NCBI RefSeq assembly: GCF_026151205.1
Contig: NC_087082.1
Coordinates: forward strand, 16,277,365 to 16,341,364
DNA length: 64,000 nucleotides
Reading direction: 5' to 3'
Source: Bolinopsis microptera
Taxonomy: Eukaryota; Ctenophora; Tentaculata; Lobata; Bolinopsidae
Numbering within the stretch: the first letter of the stretch is position 1; every line of letters begins with the position of its first letter. Positions 53,573 to 64,000 of the stretch are shown piece after piece. The notes under the pieces were generated by a model. The model did not search any database and had not been told where the DNA came from. It was given only the letters and a program-made list of their open reading frames with translations. The translations under genes were made by a program, and so were the position numbers.

Positions 53573-55413
53573 AACGTTAAACTTTGTGGAATGAGACGCT
53601 TTCCCAAAGTTTTGTAGAGAGGGGAAATAGTCTGTTGAACCCGAAACTCAGATTCTAATCTGTGTACGGGCAGATTACTGTGTCAACATTACTTGTAATT
53701 AGGTCTGAATGAATTTGTGATAGTCGTCCAGCATGTTGACTCTTTTGAAGCCGTCCCTCCCACCCGAGGGACCCCTCATCCTCGGGACCGTTTGAAGGTA
53801 TACATGAGGTAGGACGACGATCAAGGCCGCGGAGACTTATCCCTTGATCGTGTTGTCGTAGAGTTTTATGTACTCTGACACATACAATGACTTGTTAGGG
53901 TTCGTTTCGTACCTGTTAAAGTAGAGCCGGATAATAGTGACAGGTGACAATCTACTCAAATTCTACGAAATCAAATCGTTTTGTTCTCGATGCCTAAATG
54001 ATATTTTCGAGAAAATAATGCACGGAGATTTATCTTTTTGGGTATCACTGAGTAGACACCTCACTTAGATTGTACAACCGTTTTTGTGCAAGTAAAAGGA
54101 TCTGACGACTAAAATTCACAATCAGAAAAAGTAAGAGCAAGTTGTTTTGAAATCGGAGAACCTAAATCTTCTCTTAAGACCTTGTTTGTTTTAGCGTAGA
54201 AACCCACGTAAGACGGATGACGGAGGATTATCGTTTTTATTCTCCGTGCCTGCTCAACTACTTCTTCTCGAACATTCGTCAGAAACCTGAACCATACATT
54301 TAGCTGGTTTAAATGACGATACTAACCAAGTAGAGAACAAGGGGATGGGATATGAGAGTACTGACGGCGCATGCACTCTGTCCCTCTGGAATGGTCCGCG
54401 AGTCACGCCTGTCACTAAACAGCTCAGCTATTACCCCATTAGGAGATAAAGGTTAGAATAGAAATTAAGTGTTAGTTGGTGCGATGTGCAGCGCGGCGCG
54501 CGCTCTTATCACAACAGTAGTAGTGATGAACCAGTTGTATAAGTAGTTATATGAGATGAGGATATTTAAGGAAAATAAAGAGACTGTGTATAACGACTGC
54601 AAGTTTGAATGGAGCTTATCCTATATAAATCTATGTGGAGATATACGCCTAGGGATCGACAATGGAGTATTACAAGGACACTAATAAGCCACCTACAATA
54701 CCTCATGTCTTTAAAATAGAATATATTATTGGTGGGGTTAATGATACGTCAATGAGCCCACATACAATGAAATACAATGCCCCAGAACTTGTGGATATTC
54801 GCAATTGTGTCAGTTCGTTTATTTACAGCCTACATAACAAGAGAAAACTCATGGAATAGATAAACTTATTATGTATTCAGTCACATTATCAGCAATGAAA
54901 ATAAGAATTCTAGCTAATGTTACATATTTAGCGGCATTAATTGAAAGTGTACTACGGGCAATAATTGCTAATGTGAAATGATCTTTGTAAGTCAAAACTA
55001 ATGTATAAACCGGAATAGAGTAATCTTCTTGAAATATTTATGCATATGGCAGCTGTCCCTGCACTTGGACTGATAGCATAATGAAAATACCGAAATAATT
55101 GGATGTAACTGTAGCACAGAACACCACATGTTTACTAAAACTTTTATATTGTTTCACAATACCATTGTACTTCACTTTTCCACAGATGTACTCAACTGTC
55201 AAAGCTACGGCCAATATAGTTTAAACCACTGTTATGTTCACTACTACATTCAAATTTACTCAATTCTATTTCCCATTTTCACAATCCCTTCTAGCTTTTA
55301 ACTTGAATTGTCCACCATACATCAGCAGATAAGAGACAAGTGCAAGCACAATGAACCTCTTTCCATATCATAATTAACCTCGTCCAGACCAGCTTCCCTC
55401 GTATGAAACTTAC
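53573..55413. other. Region with protein-like fragments then AT-rich DNA
   Basis: The part up to about 54000 has balanced composition and short protein-like stretches on the minus strand, fragmentary and of unknown family. From about 54450 on it is AT-rich. A 65-codon + strand frame at 54662-54859 has no recognisable family and is not called as a gene. Later exons of the minus-strand beta-mannosidase gene might lie here, but none could be identified. Confidence 0.4.
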
Positions 55414-55461
55414 ACTTTGGAAGAGCACGCTCGCTGCCCCACACTCTTAGTGTGTTAATGC
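55414..55461 (-). CDS. Possible internal exon of beta-mannosidase
   Basis: On the minus strand an acceptor CACTTTCAG precedes a 48-base stretch reading INTLRVWGSERALPK, ending at GTAAGT. The beta-mannosidase family has MNTLRVWGGG in this region, so the INTLRVWG match supports an exon of the gene at 57650-58305. The exon is unusually short and the following residues differ from the family (GSE for GGG), so this is tentative. Confidence 0.3.
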
Positions 55462-57649
55462 CTGAAAGTGAAAGTAATGGTGTAAGTAGAAGTGAAAGTG
55501 AAAGTGAAAGTGTATAAGTAGGAGATTTCTGCGCAGAGTAAAGTGAAAGTCAACTGGAGATTCTCTCACTCAGAGAAATACCTCCGTCGAGTACACACCC
55601 CATAGGAGATGCGTGATGATAACAATCTAAAATTCAATGCTACAATACAAATGAGAGCATTGTACACAATTTATCTAAAAATGGCTGACAAATAATAATT
55701 CTTAAAACGTTATAAAAGATGACGATGCAATGCTAATTTTCTCATATCGCTATCATGTCCAGTAACCGCCCCGAAAATTGTGTCACTGTTGAAAGATAAG
55801 CAGTTTTATCAATCAGAAATTAACCAATTTATGATGAAAAATTTGATAAGTGATAACAAACATTTTCAGCTCTTGGTACTCTTGAAGGCATAGAAATCTT
55901 TTAGGGGTAGTCACTGTTTTACGACACTAATAACAATCAGCGAGGCGGCACATTTTAGTCTCAATTAGAAGGTAAACAGTATAATAAGTGAGTAAAAAGG
56001 CGGAAAAATAAAAGGTCGGCAATACTTTCCGGAAAACTTAAGGTCGATAAAAAATACCTACTACAAAAGAGGTACGCAAATATGTGACACATTAGATCAA
56101 GAATAAACAACGACATACCTCATACACGCACAAACTCAAAGAGAGCGTTGAACGTTTAATCGAGGGTGCATTCTCCAACACAGACAGCTGAACCTGTGTT
56201 AGCACCCTTTAAAGGAAGACCAGTCTCAAATCACTACGAAACTCAAACTTATTCTGTCCCTCATCAATGATTAATAGACGATATGAATTTGTGATTAACA
56301 CGTTGAGACTAACACCCGAATATCTTGAGCGTACTGAGACACTGTGATGCAGTACATATCTGCATGTAAGTTCTTACATTGATTAGTGGTACCTAGGATT
56401 TTTGTGGAACCACAACCTCCACCCACTTACATTGACAACATTTCAATGAAGACGATCACTACTTTCCTATATGACGTCACTACTGTCCGTTATTAATTAT
56501 TGACTGACTAAATTGTCTCACAGCTCTGAGACGCAGATGAGAGTACCAAATGTATTGTCTAAGCAAACCACACGGTAGATATTTTACAAGATTTAGTACG
56601 CACCGGAATTACATCGTACCCGACCAGCCGAGACAACACTCCTAAATCCTCTCCTAATGCTTGGGTTCACTACTCTCGTGCCTATAGCCCAACCTACTCA
56701 ACAAATAGACCTGATTATATATCACAGTCACTGTTCCAGAGATCCACAAGTGCGCAGAGCGTGGCAGTTCCCCCATTCCCAACTAATTAGTCTGATAATT
56801 CCTGATAGAAAGTTATCGGTATTTTTCACCTCGCTGGACTGCAGGGTATTGCACAGGCGGTACAAGATGCGTGTACATCTGAAAAGTGAAATAAATGAAA
56901 CTGACAGTGAAAGTGCGTAAGCGAGCGGACCAAGTAATTACGAGTAGAAACATATGTAACCAGAGTTTGAAAAAGTTTGCGTTATTTTGCAAGTTTAATA
57001 GTCTTTATAGTAGAATTCGTTGGATAAAATGTCCTCATAATTGTACACTTCAATCGCATTGTTTTTATTCAACTCGTCCGTAGCATTTGTATACGTTTTT
57101 TACTAGTGACGAGTTATGTATTCGTGATAAATAACAAATTGTAGAGATCGAGATGAAATTAGGCTTATACTAAATTCGTTGAAATAAAATGTCTCAATAA
57201 TTGTACACTTCAATCGCATTGTTTTATTCAACTCGTCCGTAGCATTTGTAAACGTTTTTACTAGTTCCGAGTTATGTAATCGTGACAAAAAACAAATGAA
57301 TAATATACATCTCGGATTTTTAGATCATTCTCACCTGGATGGGAAGCGATTAGAATAGGGGAGAATTCTCTCTGCTAATCGTGAGTCACGATCTGAGACA
57401 CAAATTTTTGAACGATTGCACAGCCTCGTTTTTAGCGCAGCCGAGAGGTGCTTTAATAGTTCTCTTGAAAATATGTGCCATAAGCTTAGCACCAACAATC
57501 GATAAATAATGACAACTAACATATCTATGTATAACTACAATAGAGAGGGCGGGCAGGCTCGCAGTTTCCTCACGGTACGATAATAAATAATGATTATTAG
57601 TAATATAAAAACTAATAATCAGGGAATTCCCCAGAAAACACACCCTTAC
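55462..57649. other. Probable introns of the beta-mannosidase gene
   Basis: No exon could be placed with confidence, although about 170-200 residues of the enzyme should be encoded between the flanking exons. (GTGAAA)n tracts occur at 55463-55513. A direct repeat (AATTGTACACTTCAATCGCATTG on the + strand, cut here to AATTGTACACTTCAATCGCA) occurs near 57038 and 57192. Confidence 0.4.
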
Positions 57650-58305
57650 TTGATCTTGTCTTTGCTTCTGCTATTCCTGGCTGGATTACAACACTGATCT
57701 GCAAGTCGCCCCTCAGGATCTTTAACTTCGTCTAATTTTATAACAAGTCTTCTAAACTGATGGGGGACGGTTAGGTATAGTGAAAACCTATTGAATCGGA
57801 GAAATTATAACTACATACAATTAAAATGATAAAGAAAGTGAAAGTGAAACATTTAACATACCTGATTGTAGTGTGATTTGAAGAGATGAGCCTTGTTGAT
57901 ATCGATATCAGCAGCAGTATCAATGCCATGAAACACGACTACACCCCGCCCCTGCACCACCCCTTGCAAACATACCACCTTACTGTAAACCCAGGTTAAC
58001 CTAGCAAGGGGTCTGAACCTCACATCATTGTCCTTAGCAAGTGGGTCAGATACAACCCCCGCTGCATGCAGATCAGATAAAACATATCCCGGAACAGTTC
58101 CGTTTACCTGGAGGCGGTTATTAAGCTTAACTTGTGCTCGGTGGTGAGGGTTCAGCAGGTTCAGTATATCTGATAGCTGGTCTGGTGGGATGTCAGACTG
58201 GACTAGCCAGTCACTTCCTGAGAGATCAACTTCCAGGGAGGTGGTGAGGTGGTGGAGTGAGGCTAGGTAAACTGAGGTAAGCAGACAAAACATTGCTTCA
58301 GTCAA
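57650..58305 (-). CDS. MANBA: Beta-mannosidase, first two exons
   Basis: Minus-strand exon 1 (58305-57862) and exon 2 (57756-57650) join in phase 0. Beta-mannosidase is a lysosomal glycosidase that removes terminal beta-mannose during N-glycan breakdown. Exon 1 starts with a signal peptide (MFCLLTSVYLASLHHLTTS) and then shows the family's jelly-roll domain: GTVPGYVLSDLHAAGVV, then LTWVYSK and VVFHGIDTAADIDIN. Exon 2 opens NQFRRLVIKLDEV, matching the N-x-F-R-R-Y-x-F-D stretch of the family. The rest of exon 2 (DQCCNPARNSRSKD) is unusual. Only the N-terminal fifth of the enzyme is visible; catalytic glutamates should lie in exons to the left, not found. A second Met (58293) is an alternative start. 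Confidence 0.75.
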
Positions 58306-59600
58306 CAGACCTGTTTTAGGTAAGCAACATACTGTAAATGATACGTCTTAGACATTAGATACTGGTTTTTTGTGTTAATCACACTTTTTAGATAAAATGT
58401 GTACTATGAAATTTGAAATATGATCCACGCAAAATGACGCGTTATCGTTTATATGACCCTCGTACTGCGAGAGTAATGATTTGCTGTATCCCGCGCTTTT
58501 GTAGGGTGTTGACACTAAAATTAGAACTTACCAAAGTATTATCCTGTTACCCTATAGTCCCTACTATCCCACCAAGTAATATCTTTACGATCTTAGCTGA
58601 CTCCTCAGCTAGCAGCACACTCGACACTTGTCTTATGACAGATCTGTAACCAACACGCTGATATTAATAACAGACGTGCTGTGACGTTAAGAACTGTACA
58701 TGACGTCATAGTCCCCGAAAAAATTACGTCCAATCACATACAATGACGTCATTTCCTATATAATGACGTCATTTCACATATAATGACATCACACCATGTG
58801 CCACGACTTCAGACCAGGTGGTATATGAGGGAACCGGACAGTACTTTCGTATTGGTACTAATGTTCATGCTGTGGCTGACGCAAGGAAAAGAGGGGTCAA
58901 CTTCAAGTCCTTGTTAAAATAACGGGGGCGGCGGTCCTGATAAGATTCTCTGCTCGCTCTCTGCCCAATGATTCCTAATCATATAATTACCCACTCGCAG
59001 GCCTAGTACCCACTACAGACAAGCCCCAGTTTAGCTGGAAGTCTCGTTTCCCTGGCCGGGGATTAAACCTCCTCTTTAGCCCTGCTCACCTGACTAATAC
59101 CCCAAGCAATCACTCGCTTATTATGAGCGGGGTATTACGCGAGCTTTCAGTTCCGTCAGCCCGCGTCCTTTGTCGTTAAAATAATTATAGCTGGTCGCCG
59201 TAATTACATTTGCTGTAGTCGTTCGTCCTCTGCCGATCAATGTCCTGCAGCCGTGTCCTTCGTCCACCGCTCCCATTCGCGCTCACAGTCTCTCATGGGG
59301 GTTGCCTTGGTAACACGTGATCCATCACGTGAGCAAATGTTAAGACAATGCGGCAATCACGCTGCTGCTGCGTGGGCCGTACAATAGGGCGGCTCATGAG
59401 TTGTGGTCAAGGACCTGTTTTTAGCTGCTCGGAGGCTATATACCAAACACACTGCCCTGTTGCTAGAGCTGCTTATTAAAAAAACCTTTTTTACGACATC
59501 GGTCACGGAGCTGGCGAGACGATAAATCCTTGCGTCTATTATCCGTGCTGCCGTCTGATCTTGTATTGCCAGTTATTAAGTGTTCTTCTTGTTTTGTTAT
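58306..59600. other. Divergent intergenic region (MANBA and the gene at 59601)
   Basis: Non-coding. It contains a cluster of TGACGTCA sites (58701-58791) and, nearer the right-hand gene, CACGTGA-type boxes at 59313 and 59325. No further gene is seen. Confidence 0.55.
58701..58791. promoter_or_regulatory. Cluster of CRE-like TGACGTCA sites
   Basis: TGACGTCA occurs at 58701-58708, 58744-58751 and 58764-58771, and TGACATCA at 58784-58791. The last three lie exactly 20 bp apart in a short tandem repeat. This is the consensus for CREB/ATF bZIP factors; it lies about 400 bases upstream of the minus-strand MANBA start. Confidence 0.6.
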
Positions 59601-61359
59601 ATGGAGAGCTTGACCATCAATCCCGTCTCCTCTGTTGAGAGTATCATTGTGTCTGAGGCTGCGGCTATTCTCGAGAATGGTAAGATTTATTTTATGTTGT
59701 GTATAGAGGATATAATACAGTCCGACGTGTGAAGGTGCTAATATTGGTGTAGTCAGGGTGTGAAGTATTAGTGGTACTTGTTAACAGTACAGATACTTAA
59801 CATCGAGATACTGATAGCCATGGTACTCATAGTAATGATTGTCTGTGTCAATAGTCATGCATAGGCTATCAGAACCATGTGCCCATGGCTACCAGTACCA
59901 TAACATACAAACAGAACTTACAGTTACCTCGAAGCCGTGGTACCATGGTAAGGTGCTGGTAGTCATGGTGCTGGTTACCATGGTACTGAACTGGTACTAT
60001 ACTTTTGCCAATGAGGAGGGCAGGTGGTAACCGAAGCCATTGCATAAATTCAGGTACTGACAGGTGAAGTCCACCTGCCAGTGTACCTGATCATAAGACG
60101 AGGGGCCCCCCCAAGATTTTATGGTACACAGAAGACATGGATAGAGGTTAGGTCATGGGTACTTGGTTGCTGGGAACTGTCGTGACCGCCATCCATAGTA
60201 CTCTGACACATTGTGTATCACAGCTCTTTGTTGATTACATGAATGATAGCGCGACAAGGACCTTATGATAGGTAGAACTACTGTTTAATTTTCTGTGGTA
60301 GTAAATTATACTGTCTCAATGTTGTAGGGGGGGGGAGGAAGCCGTTTATAATAAACGTTTTTTTGTGCCTAATTTTGTGTATATGCCAGCCAGCAAAAGA
60401 CGGAGATTGGAAACACCTACTTCAACTGTAGAGAGCATTGTCGAAGTTGTCATGGAGACCCCTATTACCATGGCAACCACCACATCAGGTGGGGCTAGTG
60501 TAGAGGAAGTAAAGGTTATGTTCTAGTCCCAATACATGGTCATGGCAAACGGAAGTCAGACCCGAACTTCGCCGCAAACTCATCAGAATCAACTGAACCA
60601 ACAACAGAACCAACAACAAATGCAGCAACAGAACCAACAGAACCAACAGCAGAATCAGCAGCAAAACCAGCAGCAAAACCAGCAGCAAAACCAGCAGCAA
60701 AACCATGCACCAGAAGCAGATCTGTTAAATACCGTTTTCTACAACATGCAAAACATAAACAGATTCGGCCCCAAATTACTGCCCTGTCACAGGTTGTGTC
60801 TTGTACCCAGGAGGCAGTGAAAATACTCCGGGAGAGTCAGGTAACTTTCACTTCTTGTTTCACTTTAACTTCTTGTTTCGCTTTCATACCCAGTTTCTGT
60901 TTCAATTTCCCTTTCAATTTACTTTTACCCGACAACTCGGCTGTTTAACAACGAACAGTGCTCTGCTATCGTCATCAACCATAGGTAGTCTGTCGATCGT
61001 CGATCGATCTGCTTGATAATCTAATGGGACACTATCATTTGTATCATACTCAGCCAGAATCGAGCACCTTTTGGTTGAGGATCGTATACCGCGGTTTGTA
61101 TCGTGTCTGAAACTGCGTCTAATTCTCATTTCTCGATGTGCTTAGCTCACACTGATTATGATCCTTGATAATTTATGGTGGAATGCAGTTAGTTGGAACG
61201 CGCGTTGTTAACGACACTTCACTTTCACTTTCAGGAGAGATCATTAGATCTGGAGCATAAAGAGGTTCCGGTTCCAGTTGGAGGCTGAAGAGAAGCGCCT
61301 TATGATGGAAAGCGAACACTATCGCAAGATGAACCCTGTTTTCCGGACAACAATAACAG
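59601..61359 (+). CDS. Unrecognised nuclear-type gene, at least three exons, with frame breaks
   Basis: Exon 1 (59601-59679) reads MESLTINPVSSVESIIVSEA. Exon 2 (60390-60840) begins SKRRRLETPTSTVESIVEVV, a basic cluster resembling a nuclear localisation signal, then continues in a frame one base back from about 60511 with GKRKSDPNF, a Thr/Pro/Glu-rich repeat (TEPTTEPTT, AAKPAAKPAAKP) and TALSQVVSCTQEAVKILRES. Exon 3 (61235-61359) reads ERSLDLEHK then, one base on, RFRFQLEAEEKRLMMESEHY, a coiled coil. Both steps lie at short purine runs (AAA at 60511, AAAGAGG near 61260). A glutamine-rich alternative frame across 60599-60705 exists but does not lead into the coil. The tail resembles coils that end many MADF/Myb-type DNA-binding proteins, but no DNA-binding domain is visible. 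Function unknown. Confidence 0.45.
59680..60389. other. Intron 1 of the unrecognised gene
   Basis: Contains many short CATGGTACTGGTA-like imperfect repeats (59815-60000) in both orientations. Otherwise nothing recognised. Confidence 0.45.
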
Positions 61360-61429
61360 GTGAATAATCTTAATTTTAAATTGTATCTTCACTCCATGTT
61401 CACTTCCATCTGAAGCATAACAAAACAAT

Positions 61430-63020
61430 CTGGGGGACCCCCCACTCCCCTCCTCCTCCTCACTCCTCCTCCTCCTCCCCCTCCCACCTCCTCCTCCTCC
61501 ACCTCTCCTCCTTCTCCTCCACCTCCACCTCCTCCTCCCTCCACCCTCCTCCTCCTCCTCCTCCTCCTCCTCCTCCTCCACCTCACACCACCTCCTCGCA
61601 CCCTCCACCTCCTCCACGCACCACCTCCTCCTCCTCCTCCTCCTCCTCCCACCTCCCCTCCTCCCCTCCTCCACCTCCCTCCACCCCCTCCTCCTCCTCC
61701 TCCTCCTCCAACCCTTCCCCCCACCACCTCCTCCTCCACCTCCTCCTCCTCCTCCTCCTCCTCCACCTCCTCCTCCTCCTCCACCTCCACCTCCTCCTCC
61801 TCCTCCACCTCCTCCTCCTCCTCCTCCACATCCTCCCCTCCACTCCACCTCCTCCTCCTCCTCCCTCCTCCTCCCTCCTCCCCTCATCCTCCTCCTCCTC
61901 CTCCTCCTCCTCCTCCACCCCCTCCTCCCACCTCCTCCTCCTCCACCACCACTCTCCTCCTCCTCCGACCGACCTCCTCCTCCTCCTCCACTCTTCCGCT
62001 CCTCCCCTCCGTGCTCCGACCTCTCCTCCTCCTCCTCCACACCACCACTCCTCCTGCCACCACTCCTCCTCCTCCCTCCTCCTCCTCCTCCTCCTCCTCC
62101 TCCTCCTCCTCCTCCCTCCTCCTCCTCCTCCTCCTCCTCCACCTCCTCCTCCTCCTCCTCCTCCACCACCCCCTCCTCCTCCCCTCCTCCTCCTCCTCCT
62201 CCTCCTCCTCCTCTCCATCCTCCTCCTCCTCCTCCTCCCCTACTCCTCCTCCTCCTCCTCCTCCTCCTCCTCCTCCCTTCCTCCAGCCTCCTCCTGCGCT
62301 CCAAGCTCCTCGTCCTCCCTCCTCCTCCTCCTCCTCCTCCTCCTCCTAGCTCCTCATCCTCATCCTCATCCTCCTAGCTCCTAGCTCCTAGCACCTCCAT
62401 CCTCCCTCCACCTCCTCCTCCGTCCTCTCCTCCTCCTCCTCCTCCTAGCTCATAGCTTTCCTCCTCCCCTCCTCCTCCTCCTCCTCCTCCTCCAACTCCT
62501 CCTAAGCTCCTCCCCTTCCCTCACTCCTCCTACTCCACGTCTCCTCGTCCTCCTAGCTCCTCGTCCTCCTTTTCCTAGCTCCTCGACCTCCTACTACCTC
62601 GTCCTCCTCATCCTCCTCCTCCTCATCCTCCTCATCCTCCTTGCTCCTTAAGCTTGACCTCCTACTCCTCCTCCTCCTCCTCCTAGCTCCTAGCTCCTCC
62701 CTCTCCTCCTCCGATCCTCCTCCTAGCTCCTACTCTTTCTCCTCCTCCTCCTCCTCCTCCTCCGAGCTCTCATCCTCCTCCTCCTAGCTACTCCTCCTCC
62801 TCCTCTCCTCCTCCTACTCCTCCTTACCCCTCCACATCTCCTCCTCCAGCTCCTCCTCCTCCCCTCCTAAGCTCCTCGTCCTCCTCGTCCCCCTCCTCCT
62901 CCAAGCTCCTCCCTCTCCCTCCTCCTCGTCCTCCTCCGTCTCCTCCTTCCTCCACCTCCTCCTCCTCCTCCTCGTCCTCTCCTCCACCTCCTCCTCAATC
63001 CTCCTAGACTCCTCCTCTCC
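61430..63020. repeat. About 1.6 kb of (TCC)n-rich polypyrimidine
   Basis: Almost pure C/T on the + strand, mainly TCC units with occasional CA steps in the left part and repeated CTCCTAGCTCCTAG blocks in the right part. Long open frames on either strand across it (poly-Gly, poly-Arg, poly-Glu, poly-Ser) are by-products of the repeat, not genes. Confidence 0.97.
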
Positions 63021-63039
63021 TCCTCACAAGCGCCTTCGT

Positions 63040-63640
63040 TTTATCCTCAGGCTCTCTTGAATGTCGTTAGTCCACCTCACGCTCGCAGAGCGGGCATTCC
63101 CCTGGTCTCTACCTAACCTCTACTAAAGATATAGGTGCCATAATTCATCTCATTATTATTAAATATATATCCTTAGTTTGTAAATATATATTAATTGTAA
63201 AGAGTCCTCCCGGAGTACAAGGTTATGTGTCACTTAGGCTAATGGTCGGATCCTGAGCTTCGCTTAGTCAAGCTGATGGGTCAGATAAGGCGAGGATTAG
63301 ATTTAGGTATTAGTTCACCTACAAGGGAGTCGCCTAAATTTTTCATTATTGCTAAATTGTGGTGTATCACTTCATTGTATATATGACCAGAAAAAAATAC
63401 GCAATATGTGCGGGCAACAATGGTCCGGACGAAAAGGAAAGCGCTATTGATTAAACACAATTAGTTGAACGGGTCAGGCAGCCGTGTAAGGAAACATGAA
63501 CAAATGAGGACGGGTAAAGGTCGTTATACCAATGATATTGAAAACGTGATCTCGAGAAAAATGACAAGTTCAAACAGTGAAGGTTGACCAACATGGGTTT
63601 AAAACCACGTCCCATCCATATACCTCAAAGCCTTCAAGCA
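63040..63640. other. Spacer with possible small exon
   Basis: An acceptor-like TTTATCCTCAG ends at about 63050 and is followed by short open sequence. In the phase left by exon 3 it would read GSLECR and stop, so it could be a terminal exon. The remainder is AT-rich without a gene. Confidence 0.3.
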
Positions 63641-63668
63641 CACACACCCCACCACACACACACACACA

Positions 63669-63737
<69 letters not shown>

Positions 63738-63776
63738 CACCCACACACACCACACACACACACACATACACAAGTA
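63638..63776. repeat. (CA)n microsatellite
   Basis: About 65 CA units with a few CCACAC interruptions. Confidence 0.97.
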
Positions 63777-63945
63777 CTGACAAACGAACCACGTACATTA
63801 CTGCATAATTAGCGTACATAAACCTACACATATACATTATACATATACAATTATAAACAAACAAATATACATTTATACACACACACAACAATATTTTCTG
63901 TTCATCTCTTTTGATCACACAGTCTGAACGGTTGACTGTTTACAG

Positions 63946-64000
63946 GCTATATCCCAGACCCCTACTCCTGCAACTCCTGCCACCGAGACACCCACTGAGA
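63946..64000 (+). CDS. Possible partial exon at the window edge
   Basis: Follows an acceptor-like GACTGTTTACAG. In phase 0 it reads AISQTPTPATPATETPTE, a Pro/Thr-rich stretch similar in style to the TEPTTEPTT repeat in the gene at 59601; in phase 1 it would contain CNSCH and then stop. It is cut by the window end. Confidence 0.25.

Noticed and set aside
57650-57756. Possible Notch-ligand N-terminal (MNNL) domain, because of LVIKLDEVKDPEGRLADQCC
   Set aside because: Resembles Jagged superficially, but the phase-0 joining to a clear beta-mannosidase exon and the NQFRR family match explain it better.
60536-60820. Gln/Asn-rich prion-like frame (QQQNQQQN)
   Set aside because: The alternative frame, with Thr/Pro/Ala repeats, runs into VKILRESQ and joins the coiled-coil exon at 61235 in phase; the Gln-rich frame stops before the donor.
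61300-62349. Long open frames rich in Gly, Arg, Glu or Ser over the TCC tract
   Set aside because: They are forced by the trinucleotide repeat, exist on both strands and in several frames, and have no non-repetitive domain.
63570-63918. Frames of Thr-His or Val-Cys repeats
   Set aside because: Products of the CA microsatellite.

Overview
The window looks like nuclear DNA from an invertebrate animal. Evidence: GT-AG introns, AT-rich spacers full of minisatellites, and animal-type genes (USP30, TIMM29, a class A GPCR, UFD1, the COMPASS subunit CFP1). Several features would suit an early-branching metazoan, for example probable trans-splice acceptors just before start codons, but no feature fixes the phylum. 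All calls come from reading the sequence; no database search was possible.

Layout. 1-4.4 kb: a 5'-truncated LINE with a long open reverse transcriptase, its tail interrupted by a 1.6 kb DNA transposon (2743-4353). 4.6-5.15 kb: the last two exons of an unrecognised gene. 5.5-5.9 kb: a 28-bp minisatellite. 6.1 kb: an intronless two-KH RNA-binding protein with a mitochondrial-type N terminus. 7.5-13.3 kb: an intronless gene for a giant protein (about 1,925 aa) built from repeated membrane modules, with three same-direction frame steps. 14.4-20.2 kb: TIMM29 then USP30, both mitochondrial. 22.4-28.5 kb: CFP1/CXXC1 (without a CXXC finger) then UFD1. 29-31 kb: GC-rich dispersed repeats and a foldback. 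32-35 kb: intronless PITRM1. 35.4-39.5 kb: a DNAJB-type Hsp40. 40-45.7 kb: a mariner-like MITE, a very long 22-bp minisatellite with another MITE inside it, and a GPCR whose intron is a 16-bp minisatellite. 46-53 kb: MITEs, inverted repeats and no clear gene. 53.2-54 kb: short protein-like fragments. 55.4-58.3 kb: the 5' part of a beta-mannosidase gene on the minus strand. 59.6-64 kb: a fragmentary unrecognised gene, a 1.6 kb (TCC)n tract and a CA repeat.

Function and organisation. Ten consecutive gene models from 4.6 to 45.7 kb lie on the + strand. Six of them have a splice-acceptor-like AG within 1-15 bases of the ATG. Four (the KH protein by its leader, TIMM29, USP30, PITRM1) are mitochondrial or predicted so; DNAJB, UFD1 and USP30 belong to protein quality control. 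This may hint at co-transcription, but it is inference. The items most worth following up are the repeat-module membrane protein, the CXXC-less CFP1 with an AT-hook-like motif, the start-proximal acceptor sites, the excess of TCACGTGA, and the GPCR reading-frame break that falls on an A AAA AAC heptamer.
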